A DNA stretch of 54,953 bases from Loki-b32 sp048941605. Its GTDB lineage: Archaea > Asgardarchaeota > Lokiarchaeia > Sigyniarchaeales > SOKP01. Shown piece after piece: positions 17,508 through 26,698 of this stretch (positions are counted from its first letter, which is position 1; every line of letters begins with the position of its first letter). Location of the stretch: contig JBHLNL010000007.1 of NCBI GenBank assembly GCA_048941605.1, positions 1 to 54,953 on the forward strand, read 5' to 3'. The translations under genes were made by a program, and so were the position numbers. The notes under the pieces were generated by a model, which was given only the letters and a program-made list of their open reading frames with translations, was not told the DNA's origin and made no database searches.

Positions 17508-19253
17508 ATGGAACTAGATTATAATAAAATCTCTGAAGATTTGTCTATTAAGTTTAAGGAAATTGTCGGAGATAATTTTTTTTTTGATAATTATGAAATC
17601 AGATATAGTTATGCTTTCGGTTGTTCAATTTTTAACAAAGATTGGATTCCAGATTTAATTTTAATTCCACAAAATTCTCAACAAATTTCTGCAATTTTAA
17701 AATTAGCAAATGAAAATAAAATTCCAATTACTCCTCGAGGTAGTGGAACTAGTTTATGTTCTGGCTCATTAAGTCCATATGGTGGAATAATTTTAGATTT
17801 AAGTAATATGAGTAATATTATTTCAATAGATATTGATAATAATATTGTAGAGGTTGAGCCAGGGGTAATTTGTGATGAATTAAATGAAACATTAAAACCA
17901 CATGGATACTTTTTTCCTCCAGATCCAGGTTCAAGTTCTGTTGCTACGATAGGAGGAATGGTTGCTAGTAATGCAGGTGGCATTCAAGCATTCAAATATG
18001 GTGTTACAAAAAATTATGTAACATTTTTAGAAGTAATACTACCTGATGGGAGAATTTTAAATTTAGGTTCAAGAGTTTTAAAGTCTGTTTCTTCTTACAA
18101 TTTAAAAGACCTTTTTATTGGTTCTGAAGGAACTTTAGGAGTTATTACAAAAATTGGTTTAAGAATCCGCCCTTTACCGAAAACAAGAAAATTAGGGCTT
18201 TTTATATTTGATAATGTTGAAGATTTGAGGGATGCTGTTTTAGAGTTAAGACGAAGTGGGATCGTGCCAAATTTGTTGGAATTTATGGATAAACTCATAT
18301 TAAAAGCAGTCACTGATTATTTAGGAGGAGAGTTCTATGATTTTCCAAATGGATATGTCTTATTGGCAGAAGTTGATGGAGATTCTACAAGAGAAGTGGA
18401 TGAAATATTCACTATTATGTTTGACATCATTATTCAAAAAAATCCTATTTTCCATAAAGTTGCGATGACAGAAGAGGAACGAGAAAGATTAATTTTAGCA
18501 AGAAAAGCTAATCTTCCAGCTTTATCAAGAATCAGACCAAATTCATGCGTTGAAGATTGTACAATTCAAATTTCAGAATTTTCAAAGGTTGTAAAAAAAA
18601 TTGAGAAGATCCCTAAAAAGATCAATGCAAAAAACTTATTAGTTGCGATTATTTGTCATATGGAGGGAAATTTGCATCCCACTTTTCTATTTAATGAAAA
18701 TGATGAGCAAGATGTAAAAGATTTTAAAAAAGCAATAGATTATTTATACCGAAAAATAATCATCCCAGCAGGGGGGTCTATAACTGGTGAACATGGTATT
18801 GGAAAAATAAAAACTCCATATCTTGAACTAGAACATGATTCTAGTATAATTGATTTGATGGCTCAGATTAAAAAAATTTTTGATCCGAATATAATATTAA
18901 ACCCAGGAATTGGAAAAGGAGATAGCCGTACTTTAATGGAGGTTAGTAAAAAGCGTAAATTAAAAAAACACACTAATCAAATTTTGGAATTAAAGTGTAT
19001 GAGATGTGGTTTTTGTATCTCATGTCCATCGAGAATTAATTATGTTATAGAGACTTATAGCCCTAGAGGGCGTTTGAGTCTTCTTAATGGATTAATATAT
19101 GGCGATTTAGAATTAAGTGATTTAATCATTGATGTATTACATACTTGCACATTATGTGGACTTTGTCAGAGCAAATGCCCTGCAGGAGTAAACACAATCG
19201 AAATTTTTGAAAAAGTGAGAGAAATTATCCATAAAAATCGTGAAAAAAAATGA
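17508..19253 (+). CDS. FAD-linked D-lactate/glycolate dehydrogenase fused to ferredoxin domain
   Basis: A 581-aa enzyme of the GlcD/D-lactate dehydrogenase family. The N-terminal VAO-type FAD domain has the TPRGSGTSLCSG motif and EPGVICDELNETL; the C-terminal FAD-linked oxidase region includes HMEGNLHPTFLF and GSITGEHGIGKIK. An added ferredoxin-like stretch of about 100 residues closes the protein with CMRCGFCISCP and CTLCGLCQSKCP, two 4Fe-4S sites. It would oxidise D-lactate or another 2-hydroxy acid and send electrons through its own Fe-S clusters. Its stop overlaps the lactate racemase start (ATGA), which points to lactate as substrate. Fusion of the GlpC/GlcF-type Fe-S part removes the need for a separate subunit. 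Confidence 0.87.
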   Translation: MELDYNKISEDLSIKFKEIVGDNFFFDNYEIRYSYAFGCSIFNKDWIPDLILIPQNSQQISAILKLANENKIPITPRGSGTSLCSGSLSPYGGIILDLSNMSNIISIDIDNNIVEVEPGVICDELNETLKPHGYFFPPDPGSSSVATIGGMVASNAGGIQAFKYGVTKNYVTFLEVILPDGRILNLGSRVLKSVSSYNLKDLFIGSEGTLGVITKIGLRIRPLPKTRKLGLFIFDNVEDLRDAVLELRRSGIVPNLLEFMDKLILKAVTDYLGGEFYDFPNGYVLLAEVDGDSTREVDEIFTIMFDIIIQKNPIFHKVAMTEEERERLILARKANLPALSRIRPNSCVEDCTIQISEFSKVVKKIEKIPKKINAKNLLVAIICHMEGNLHPTFLFNENDEQDVKDFKKAIDYLYRKIIIPAGGSITGEHGIGKIKTPYLELEHDSSIIDLMAQIKKIFDPNIILNPGIGKGDSRTLMEVSKKRKLKKHTNQILELKCMRCGFCISCPSRINYVIETYSPRGRLSLLNGLIYGDLELSDLIIDVLHTCTLCGLCQSKCPAGVNTIEIFEKVREIIHKNREKK

Positions 19254-20530
19254 AATTCGACTATGGAAAGAGTGGTATTGAAATAAATTTGGATCCAAAA
19301 TGGAATACTACAATTTTTTATGCTTCAGAAAATAAATCTATTGAGCATCCAATAGCTAAAATCAAGGAATCCATTAACAATCCAATTGAGGGGCCATCTT
19401 TAAAAGAAATAATTAATAGAAAAACCAAACTAGAATCTGTATGTATTGTTTCGAGTGATGTGACTAGACCTGTACCATCGAACCTAATTCTTGAAGCAAT
19501 AGTAGAGGAGTTGAACTCATATGGAATTAATGATAATCAAATTTATGTTCTAATTGCTACTGGATTACATCGTACTTCTCGTGATGATGAGTTGGGACGT
19601 ATTTTAGGGAAAAGTCTAAAAAGTAGAATTAAAACAGTTGATCATAGATCAAATTATATGGATTCATTGGTATATATAGGCAATTCAGTTGATAATGATC
19701 CAATTTTTGTAAATAAATACTATTATTCAGCAGATTTGAAGATTTTGACTGGTTATGTCGAACCTCACTTCTTTTTTGGATTTTCAGGTGGCCGTAAATC
19801 ATTGGTACCGGGAATTGTGGGTACAGAAACTATCCAAGCGAATCATTCTGCAGAAAAAATTTTTTCTCCATATGCTCGTTTTGGATTTTACAAAGAAAAT
19901 CCATTGCACCTGCATTCACTTGAAATTTCTAAGAAAATAGGTGTTGATTTTGTTGTTAATGTTTGTATTAATAAACAACATAAAATTGTTGAAGTAGCTT
20001 CTGGGGATTTAATTAAAACTCATGAAAAATTGGTAGAATATCAGTTAAAACATATCTTCACCGAAATTAAGGAGCGTTATGAAGTGGTTGTATGCGGAAA
20101 TGGAGGATATCCTTTAGATCTTAATTTATATCAAGCAGTAAAAAGCATGGCAATTGGAGAAATGGCTGTAAAAGATGGAGGAACAATAGTCGCTGTAAAT
20201 GAATGTGCAGAAGGTATTGGAGTAGGACAAGATAATTTTAAAGAGTTATTATTCTCTGGAATGACTCCAAAAGAAATTCATAAAAAGATCTTAAATAAAG
20301 AAATTATAGTACCTGATCAATGGGAAATACAAATTTTAGCTCGAATTCTTATGAAAGCGGAGATATTTATTATTTCTGAATTGAATAAAAATGAGATTGG
20401 TAATATTGGGTTAAAGTATGCAAAAAATGTTGAGGAAGCTATTAGAATATGTTTAAAAAAATATGGACAAGAAGCGTCTATATTAATCTTACCAAATGGT
20501 CCCCAATTACTACCATTATGTAAAAAATAG
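19250..20530 (+). CDS. larA: nickel-pincer lactate racemase LarA family
   Basis: A 426-aa LarA-type racemase (DUF2088 family). Residues matching the known active site are all present: H107 in TGLHR, H173 in GYVEPHF, K183 in SGGRKSLVPG (the lysine that holds the Ni-pincer nucleotide), and H199 in QANHS. Their spacing is the same as in the characterised lactobacillus enzyme. It would interconvert L- and D-lactate or a related 2-hydroxy acid. Translation is coupled to the D-lactate dehydrogenase by a four-base overlap, so the pair could oxidise both isomers. The cofactor-making genes larB, larC and larE are not in the window and would have to lie elsewhere. Confidence 0.88.
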   Translation: MKFDYGKSGIEINLDPKWNTTIFYASENKSIEHPIAKIKESINNPIEGPSLKEIINRKTKLESVCIVSSDVTRPVPSNLILEAIVEELNSYGINDNQIYVLIATGLHRTSRDDELGRILGKSLKSRIKTVDHRSNYMDSLVYIGNSVDNDPIFVNKYYYSADLKILTGYVEPHFFFGFSGGRKSLVPGIVGTETIQANHSAEKIFSPYARFGFYKENPLHLHSLEISKKIGVDFVVNVCINKQHKIVEVASGDLIKTHEKLVEYQLKHIFTEIKERYEVVVCGNGGYPLDLNLYQAVKSMAIGEMAVKDGGTIVAVNECAEGIGVGQDNFKELLFSGMTPKEIHKKILNKEIIVPDQWEIQILARILMKAEIFIISELNKNEIGNIGLKYAKNVEEAIRICLKKYGQEASILILPNGPQLLPLCKK

Positions 20531-20868
20531 ATTGTTTATTACTAAAATCTCTCTAACTTTTATAAATTCGTGATAAGGAAATACGTGTTAGTATCACGCA
20601 TAACAAAGAATGGTGGAAAAGATGGTAATCCTAAGTCCGGTTTAATCATTTAATTTTTAGATCCTCCGTTTTCGCTTTAAATATTTTTCTTTTTGTATAT
20701 ATTTTAATATGAAAAACTAGATTAATTTTATAGGATTAAACTGTGATTCCATAGTGAATCACTAGGTATTAGAATATATTATTGTTATTCATCTTTGAAA
20801 TATACATATCCCATTTTTTTTATAGATAGTATTAGGGGTTATCTCAAAGCAATAAGAGCTGTAAGGAA
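20531..20868. other. 338-base gap with one hairpin
   Basis: No open frame of note. Positions about 20565-20660 are less AT-rich than the rest of the intergenic DNA and contain a short hairpin (listed separately). A leader of a small RNA or a transcript end are both possible. The remaining bases are AT-rich and should include the promoter of the membrane esterase. Confidence 0.4.
20569..20598. other. 7-bp perfect inverted repeat with 16-base loop
   Basis: CGTGATA at 20569-20575 and TATCACG at 20592-20598 are exact reverse complements. They lie 39 bases after the larA stop. It could be a 3'-UTR hairpin, an operator, or part of a small RNA; the sequence does not decide. Confidence 0.35.
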
Positions 20869-22599
20869 ATGAAGATCGGGAAATATTGGATAAAAATTCC
20901 AAATATTAAATTCGCCTGCTACTCCTCAGTCATTTTAAATTCGATCTGTGGTTTCTTGGGTATTTTTTATCTATTCAGTTCTTCCTACTCGAGATTATGG
21001 AGTTTTTACGGAATTATTCTATTAATTACTATTTTTGGTAATCTAATTCTTATTTTTGTTAGTTCAAGAAAAAAAAATGGAGAAAATAGATTCACAAATA
21101 AAATGAATACTTTTAGTTATACTTATCTAACTTTTATCATTCTTGCTATGGTTTGTATGATGCTTGGTAATTTACTTGTTTCTGTAACTTATTCCAATCA
21201 ATTAATTGATAATTTATTATCATATGTTTTAATAGATTTCTTCTATTTTGGAATTTTAATTATTGGAATTATTTATGCTATTTTTGGAGTTAAAACATAC
21301 AATAAAATTAACTTGGGGGTTGATACTTATACGCTCAATATAAAAATCTCAAGAAGATTTGTCAAAGCTAAAAAAGTATTTAAAAAAATAGCAATAATCA
21401 TTTCAAGGGGAACCTTTATCATTGGTATTATATTTGGAATTGTAATTTTATTTGGCTCATTTGAAATCGTAACAACTTTTATCGCAATTGTTTCTGGCCA
21501 ATTCGGCATCTTCTTTTCTATTATATTTTTCGCAAATACAATTTTACTCTTAAAATTAAAGCATCATAGATGGAATAAAAGAAAATTCTATAGAACCGCA
21601 ATGTCTGGAATTTTTGTCTCATTATTATTATTAACTCCATTATTTTTAACCCATTATACTATTAATAATATAGAAAGAAATTTCTCAAGTATTTTTGGCC
21701 CAAATTGGAGAGAGGAAATACCCGCTGAAGCAAATAATTATTTTTTAGAAACTCCTTTTTCTTTATCAAGTTATTTTCTAGGTATACCACCTAAAGATTG
21801 TAGGATTGAAAAAAATGTTTTATTTTATAATGATGAAGGAATCCAGCTATATTTTGATGCATATATGCCCAAATCTAATATTAAAGGACTTCCTGGCGCA
21901 AATTCTACTATTATTAGGATCCATGGAGGTGCTTGGGTTTCTGGTGATAAAGGTTTGATGAATATGATGCAGATGAATAAATATTTCGCTGCTCAGGGTT
22001 ATATTGTTTTTGATATTCAATATGGAATTGCTGAAAATCCATTATATGCTTTAGATCCCTTAACACCTACTTATAAAAAAGGTAGCTTTAATATAGATGA
22101 TATGATACGGCATATTGGAATTTTTACGAACTACTTAACAAATCATTCAGAAGAATATGGAGCAAATTTAGATTCTGTATTTTTCAGTGGGGGTTCGGCA
22201 GGAGGTCATCTAAGTTGTGCTGCTGCTTTAGCTATAGCAAGCGGAGATTATACAGATATATTCAGTGCTAATTTAACCATAAAAGGTTTAGTACCATTCT
22301 ATCCCGCAAATGATCTAATGAATTTTTTTGGACTTAGTGGAAGCCTTGAGTTTAAAAATCCAGAAAACTTAATTGAAAGCGATAGTCCTCCCTGCCTCAT
22401 CTTTCAAGGTACTCATGATATAATTAATTATTTCGGTATATCTAAGGAGATTCAAAATACCTATTTCTCAAAAGGAAATGGAAATTGTGCGATTTTATGG
22501 ATGCCCTTTGGAGGACATGCCTCAGATATCTATTTCACCGGTTATTATAACCAAATTTTCTTATATTACATGGAGAGATTTTTGTATCTAAATCACTAA
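20869..22599 (+). CDS. membrane-anchored alpha/beta-hydrolase (esterase/lipase type)
   Basis: A 576-aa protein. Residues 10-265 contain about seven hydrophobic segments, with charged loops. Residues 310-576 are an alpha/beta-hydrolase of the hormone-sensitive lipase/carboxylesterase class: oxyanion motif HGGAW near residue 352, nucleophile elbow GGSAGG near 442, acid in FQGTHD, and base in MPFGGHASD. The order fits a soluble hydrolase on one side of the membrane after an N-terminal multi-pass domain. Substrate unknown; lipids or acylated surface molecules are plausible. The start is the ATG at 20869, preceded by GGA. Monocistronic. Confidence 0.82.
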   Translation: MKIGKYWIKIPNIKFACYSSVILNSICGFLGIFYLFSSSYSRLWSFYGIILLITIFGNLILIFVSSRKKNGENRFTNKMNTFSYTYLTFIILAMVCMMLGNLLVSVTYSNQLIDNLLSYVLIDFFYFGILIIGIIYAIFGVKTYNKINLGVDTYTLNIKISRRFVKAKKVFKKIAIIISRGTFIIGIIFGIVILFGSFEIVTTFIAIVSGQFGIFFSIIFFANTILLLKLKHHRWNKRKFYRTAMSGIFVSLLLLTPLFLTHYTINNIERNFSSIFGPNWREEIPAEANNYFLETPFSLSSYFLGIPPKDCRIEKNVLFYNDEGIQLYFDAYMPKSNIKGLPGANSTIIRIHGGAWVSGDKGLMNMMQMNKYFAAQGYIVFDIQYGIAENPLYALDPLTPTYKKGSFNIDDMIRHIGIFTNYLTNHSEEYGANLDSVFFSGGSAGGHLSCAAALAIASGDYTDIFSANLTIKGLVPFYPANDLMNFFGLSGSLEFKNPENLIESDSPPCLIFQGTHDIINYFGISKEIQNTYFSKGNGNCAILWMPFGGHASDIYFTGYYNQIFLYYMERFLYLNH

Positions 22600-22936
22600 T
22601 TTTGTTTTTTAACATTAAAACTGGAGAAAAAGCAATTTAGTTAAAAGTTATAATTTATAAATTATTTGGAGATTCCCACGAAATACCCATAAAACGTTTG
22701 TTCGTAGACATATCACAAATCTGTATAGTTAAATATTTATATTATGAAGTAACTTAAATAGACATAGTCAATAAAAAAATGTTATACAAAATTATAAAAA
22801 TTATAATTTAAAACACATAATAATTTATACAAAACTGATCATTACGGTCATAGAAACACACACATAACGATCAATATCAATATTGATTGAAATTTTGACA
22901 GCCGTAAATAAAAAATACAGTAAAAAGTGAACAGAA
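22600..22936. other. 337-base gap upstream of TFB
   Basis: Dense stops in all frames and no RNA gene recognised. AT-rich runs from about 22725 to 22830 could hold the TFB promoter, and a short palindrome at 22876-22887 lies in the presumed leader. A minus-strand open frame across 22848-23120 overlaps the TFB N-terminus and is a shadow. Confidence 0.4.
22876..22887. promoter_or_regulatory. 12-bp palindrome upstream of TFB
   Basis: ATCAATATTGAT is a perfect palindrome, about 50 bases before the TFB start, next to another TCAATAT copy. It could be an operator site, but in DNA this AT-rich such palindromes also arise by chance. Confidence 0.25.
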
Positions 22937-23869
22937 ATGAGCTATAGAGATAGATTACGTTCAACAAAAACAACTCCAGAAAGTGAAGTAAGCTGTAGTT
23001 CAGATGCTCAATGCTGTAGTAATCCTTGCATTGAATCCCGAGATGGGGATAATGTTTGCTTAAATTGTGGTATGATAATTGGAAGAAACTTGGTTGGAAA
23101 CGAAAGACGCGCTTATACAATTGAGGAAGTCAATAAAAGGCGCCGAACTGAACCTCGTTGGAGAGAATTTGGTCCACGTACAATGTTACCTGCCTCTAAA
23201 GTTGATTCAAAAGGAAGATTAATCAACGCAAAAGGTAAAACTCTCTTTTCGAGATTATCCAAGATTCAAAATTCACTTATCTCTTCAATTGAAAGAAATT
23301 TTTGGGAAGCTAAACCTAAGCTTAAGATGCTTACAAGTAAAATGAATATACCAGAATATATCAAGGAAACTGCATGGAAGATTTATTCTGTTGTTGCTAA
23401 GAAGAAACTTACAATGGGTAGATCAATAGATGGTTTTATTGCAGCTTCTTTATATGCTGCAATTCGAGTACATGAATTCCCACGATTACTTGAAGAAGTT
23501 TGTGAAGCTTCAATGACTCCAAGAAGAACTGTACACCGTTCTTTAGGCATGGTTGTTAAAGAAGTACTTCCTGAATTAAATTTGAAGTATAAGCCTATCA
23601 CAGCAGAGCAATTAGTTTTTAGATTCGGTAATGATTTAAGCTTACCGATGAATATTCAAAAGAATGCAGTGAATATGTTAGCAGAAGCATCCAAAAACGG
23701 ATTATTACGAACTGGTAAGGATCCAAAGGGTTTAGCCGCAAGTGTGATTTATATGGCAGCAAAAGCAGGAAACTGTCGGAAGACACAGGCAGAAGTATCT
23801 GAAGTTGCGAAAGTCACAGAGGTTACGCTACGCTCTCGATCTAAACAGATAAAAAGTAAACTTCAATAA
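22937..23869 (+). CDS. tfb: transcription initiation factor TFB (TFIIB homologue)
   Basis: A 310-aa general transcription factor that bridges TBP-DNA and RNA polymerase. The N-terminal zinc ribbon ends with DGDNVCLNCGMIIG; its first knuckle is unusual, with cysteines at 20, 26, 27 and 31 instead of one clean CxxC or CxxH pair. A basic linker with NKRRRTEPRW and FGPRTML follows, then two cyclin-like repeats: residues about 110-205 (ASLYAAIRVHEFPRLLEEVC) and 210-310 (AASVIYMAAKAGNCRKTQAEVSE). Length is normal. It is monocistronic and is followed by a long T-rich terminator. The genome may carry other TFBs, since the altered knuckle would fit a specialised paralogue; that is a guess. Confidence 0.92.
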   Translation: MSYRDRLRSTKTTPESEVSCSSDAQCCSNPCIESRDGDNVCLNCGMIIGRNLVGNERRAYTIEEVNKRRRTEPRWREFGPRTMLPASKVDSKGRLINAKGKTLFSRLSKIQNSLISSIERNFWEAKPKLKMLTSKMNIPEYIKETAWKIYSVVAKKKLTMGRSIDGFIAASLYAAIRVHEFPRLLEEVCEASMTPRRTVHRSLGMVVKEVLPELNLKYKPITAEQLVFRFGNDLSLPMNIQKNAVNMLAEASKNGLLRTGKDPKGLAASVIYMAAKAGNCRKTQAEVSEVAKVTEVTLRSRSKQIKSKLQ

Positions 23870-23900
23870 AAGAGTTCATAATTCCAAACAAGTTAGTAGA

Positions 23901-23928
23901 TTTTTTCTTTTTTTTCCTTTATTTTTTT
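23901..23928 (+). terminator. poly-T terminator after TFB
   Basis: Three runs of six to eight T separated by single C or CC/A, 32 bases after the TFB stop. This fits the T-tract terminators of archaea. Confidence 0.5.
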
Positions 23929-24044
23929 AGTATCCTTTCATAAACAAGATATATTCTTGATAAAATCACCAAAAAAATCATATATAAAAGTATTTAAATA
24001 AGATAGTTTCAAGTATATAATGATAAGAAAATTGGTGAGAATTA

Positions 24045-25259
24045 ATGGATTTGATTGAGATATTTTTAACAATATTAAGTTTAATTATTGCTTACCTATT
24101 AGGTGCGATACTACCAGCTTTTTTATTCGGCAAATTAAAAGGTATTGATGTAAGAGAAGAAGGAACAAAAAATCCTGGAACTGCAAATGCTTTCCATGTA
24201 TTAGGTCTTCCTTTTGCAATTCCAACGGCTCTATATGATACTTTGAAAGGATTGTTGGCAATTCTAATAGCGTTTAGTTTAGGAGTCAATCCAATTTTCA
24301 TGCAAATCTGTGGTATAGTTGCAATAGTAGGTCATGTTTTTCCATTTTATTTAAAATTTCGTGGAGGTGAAGGCAATGCTACAGCCACTGGATTATTACT
24401 CTATTATCTTGTGAATTATTTAACAGTCAGTTTTGAAATTTTTTATACTTTAACGATTTTACTAATCCTTGTAGTTATCTTTACTTATATCTCTAGAGCA
24501 GGCTCCCTTTTACCGGCTGTATTATTTCCCCTACTTGGATATTCTGTATTTATTACTTATCCAGCCAGTATTTTCAATGTATTCTTTGTAATCGTTTTAG
24601 CACATATTGCTACTATTGGAATGTCAAAAGTAATAAGAGAGAAGAAATTAGTAATTACTGATGAAGAATTTCTAGCACGTTGGTGGAGAGTAGCAATAAG
24701 ACCAGTTTCTCTCTTATTTTTAGTATTCTATTTCATTTCAAATGTAGTAGGTATTATTTTGATAGGTATTGTATGTTTATGCTTTATTGCTCTTGATGTT
24801 TTTCGATTTCTTTCTAAACAAACTCAAGAATTATTAACAGTTAAAGTTAAAGCAATTTTTCGAAAAGGGGAAGAAAAGAAATTCTCATCAATGACGATCT
24901 TTTTGATCTCAACCTTTATAGTTGTGTTATTATTTGGTCAACTTTCTCTAGAGATAGCGATAACAGCTTTAGTTTTTCTTACATTTGGAGATATCTATAG
25001 TAAAGTATTTGGATTAGCTTATGGACGTCATAAATTATTTGAACATAAAACTGTTGAAGGAACTTTAGCATACATTGGTTGTGTAATTACATGTGGGTAT
25101 TTTATTTATACAATAACAGGTATTTCATTACCTGTTCTTATAGTAGGCGGAATCGCAGCAACTTTTTCTGAATTTTTTCCATTAGGAATGAATGACAATT
25201 TCACTGTTCCAATAATAAGCGGGGCAGCAATGTTTGTAGCAGTTTTTTTTGGCTTATAA
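24045..25259 (+). CDS. fusion of PlsY-like acyltransferase and dolichol/phytol kinase-like domain
   Basis: A 404-aa membrane protein of two recognisable halves. Residues about 1-200 follow bacterial PlsY (acylphosphate: glycerol-3-phosphate acyltransferase): YLLGAILPAFLFGKL, EEGTKNPGTANAF, and GHVFPFYLKFRGGEGNATATG. The motifs are altered relative to bacterial PlsY (GGKG becomes GGEG, GATN becomes GTAN). Residues about 260-404 follow the SEC59/VTE5/DGK1 group of CTP-dependent lipid kinases: TFGDIYSKVFGLAYGRHKLFE, KTVEGTLAY and NDNFTVPIISGAAM. About ten membrane helices in all. The protein may phosphorylate and acylate a lipid precursor at the membrane, but the changed PlsY residues make acyltransfer uncertain. 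The reading frame is unbroken. Confidence 0.8.
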   Translation: MDLIEIFLTILSLIIAYLLGAILPAFLFGKLKGIDVREEGTKNPGTANAFHVLGLPFAIPTALYDTLKGLLAILIAFSLGVNPIFMQICGIVAIVGHVFPFYLKFRGGEGNATATGLLLYYLVNYLTVSFEIFYTLTILLILVVIFTYISRAGSLLPAVLFPLLGYSVFITYPASIFNVFFVIVLAHIATIGMSKVIREKKLVITDEEFLARWWRVAIRPVSLLFLVFYFISNVVGIILIGIVCLCFIALDVFRFLSKQTQELLTVKVKAIFRKGEEKKFSSMTIFLISTFIVVLLFGQLSLEIAITALVFLTFGDIYSKVFGLAYGRHKLFEHKTVEGTLAYIGCVITCGYFIYTITGISLPVLIVGGIAATFSEFFPLGMNDNFTVPIISGAAMFVAVFFGL

Positions 25260-25361
25260 AAAGTTAATTTTTATTTAAAATATAACAATAAATAAATAGT
25301 AAGAATAAATAGAGAATACATAACTTAAGCGAAATCTTATAAATATATTTTATTAGGAAAT

Positions 25362-26006
25362 TTGAAATCTATAAGGATAGCTAAATTAACGATAGCAAAG
25401 TGGCCTTTATCTTGTGTAATAGGAATTTTAATAATTTTAATTAATTATATTTCAATAATAATATCGATTGCTTTAGCGCCACCACCTTTCAGTCCTTTAA
25501 AGAATTATATGAGTAGTTTAGGAAACTCAACCTATAATCCTAATGGGGCAATTATTTATAATGGTTCGGTAATAGTCTCCGGATTTTTATTTTTATTTTT
25601 TTTTATTGGCTTATTTCAGTGGTATTCTGAGAGTAAAAGGGACAAAACCATATTAATTGCTACTCAAATAATAGGGATCTTATTAGCTATAATATTTACC
25701 CTGACAGGATTTTATTCTGAGGACTTTAGACCTCAACATGTTTTCTGGTCAATTATTGCAGGGATTTTTGGTTTTTTAGCTAATGTTTGTTTAGCGTATT
25801 ATTTACTAAGACAAGAAGAATCAATTAAGACTATTTCTTATTTTGTATTTGGATTTATGGGTTTTTATATTATATTTTTATTTATATTATCTCCCCAACA
25901 TGTTCTAACTGAATGGGTGGTGAGAACAGCAGGAGACATTAACTTTATATTAATGATTTTTAATCTTAAACATATATATCAAGTAAGGAATAAATTGAAA
26001 TTATAA
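25362..26006 (+). CDS. DUF998 family membrane protein
   Basis: A 214-aa protein with six hydrophobic segments. The first loop carries the DUF998 (PF06197) signature: NYMSSLGNSTYNPNGAIIYNGS, here split over residues 47-68. Function unknown; these proteins are predicted polytopic membrane proteins. The only start is a TTG at 25362, preceded by TTAGGAAA. It faces a second DUF998 gene on the other strand, 59 bases away. Confidence 0.75.
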   Translation: MKSIRIAKLTIAKWPLSCVIGILIILINYISIIISIALAPPPFSPLKNYMSSLGNSTYNPNGAIIYNGSVIVSGFLFLFFFIGLFQWYSESKRDKTILIATQIIGILLAIIFTLTGFYSEDFRPQHVFWSIIAGIFGFLANVCLAYYLLRQEESIKTISYFVFGFMGFYIIFLFILSPQHVLTEWVVRTAGDINFILMIFNLKHIYQVRNKLKL

Positions 26007-26065
26007 ACCCACTAAAATTAGATGTGTTGAAGCAATAAAAAGTATTAAGTTGTGATCAGATTCAT

Positions 26066-26698
26066 TTAATCTGTTATACGATATAATCTAATAGACATTA
26101 TTAATACCCAGGTAATTGGAACACTAAGTCCTAATCGTTGTATGAATCCATTGACTAAAGATATATCAATGAGTAGTGAAATTGGAGAATAGATGATCAA
26201 ATAAATTCCAATTAGGACAAAAAAGAACCACCAATATTTTTTCCAGTTGTGATCTCTCCATAGTGGATACAATGAAAGAATAATCGCAGCGGGCATAGTA
26301 ACCGAAGGTAATTTTATAAGGATATTATGTCCAATACCTGTAAATGTTAAGTTTCCACATCCTGAATCGCATGGAAACATCGGAAGGCTTAAAATACAAA
26401 TACCAGAGAGAATAAATAAAATCATACTGATTTTAGTTAAAAAATGCTTTTCAACACCTAGATAAAGCCCCACTCCAAAGAAAATCAAATAAAGTCCAAA
26501 TATAATAAAACCAAAAATATTCATATAGATATTTGTTGGAGCTTCAGTACTAGCCAGTTCACTAATAAATTGACTAATTGGATTATAACCTGGATAAAGA
26601 AAACCTAAAATTGTAAAAACTATAATATTAATTACCGGTCCTAAAATTCCAAAAATAGCTGACGTTTTCTGAAGTCGATTAATATGATCTATATCCAT
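26066..26698 (-). CDS. DUF998 family membrane protein
   Basis: A 210-aa protein with about six hydrophobic segments. The family pattern is seen in YPGYNPISQFISELAST near residue 35 and in the FPCDSGCG loop, a feature of DUF998 proteins. The two cysteines of that loop may form a disulfide outside the cell. It converges with the other DUF998 gene (25362-26006); the two are distant paralogues and not a recent duplication. Confidence 0.75.
   Translation of the reverse strand: MDIDHINRLQKTSAIFGILGPVINIIVFTILGFLYPGYNPISQFISELASTEAPTNIYMNIFGFIIFGLYLIFFGVGLYLGVEKHFLTKISMILFILSGICILSLPMFPCDSGCGNLTFTGIGHNILIKLPSVTMPAAIILSLYPLWRDHNWKKYWWFFFVLIGIYLIIYSPISLLIDISLVNGFIQRLGLSVPITWVLIMSIRLYRITD

Noticed and set aside
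22848..23120. Minus-strand frame of 90 codons over the TFB start
   Set aside because: Overlaps the conserved TFB zinc ribbon; low-complexity hydrophobic translation.
25362..26698. Convergent DUF998 genes as a recent inverted duplication
   Set aside because: Both share family motifs only; nucleotide and protein sequences differ throughout, so the pair is old or came together separately.
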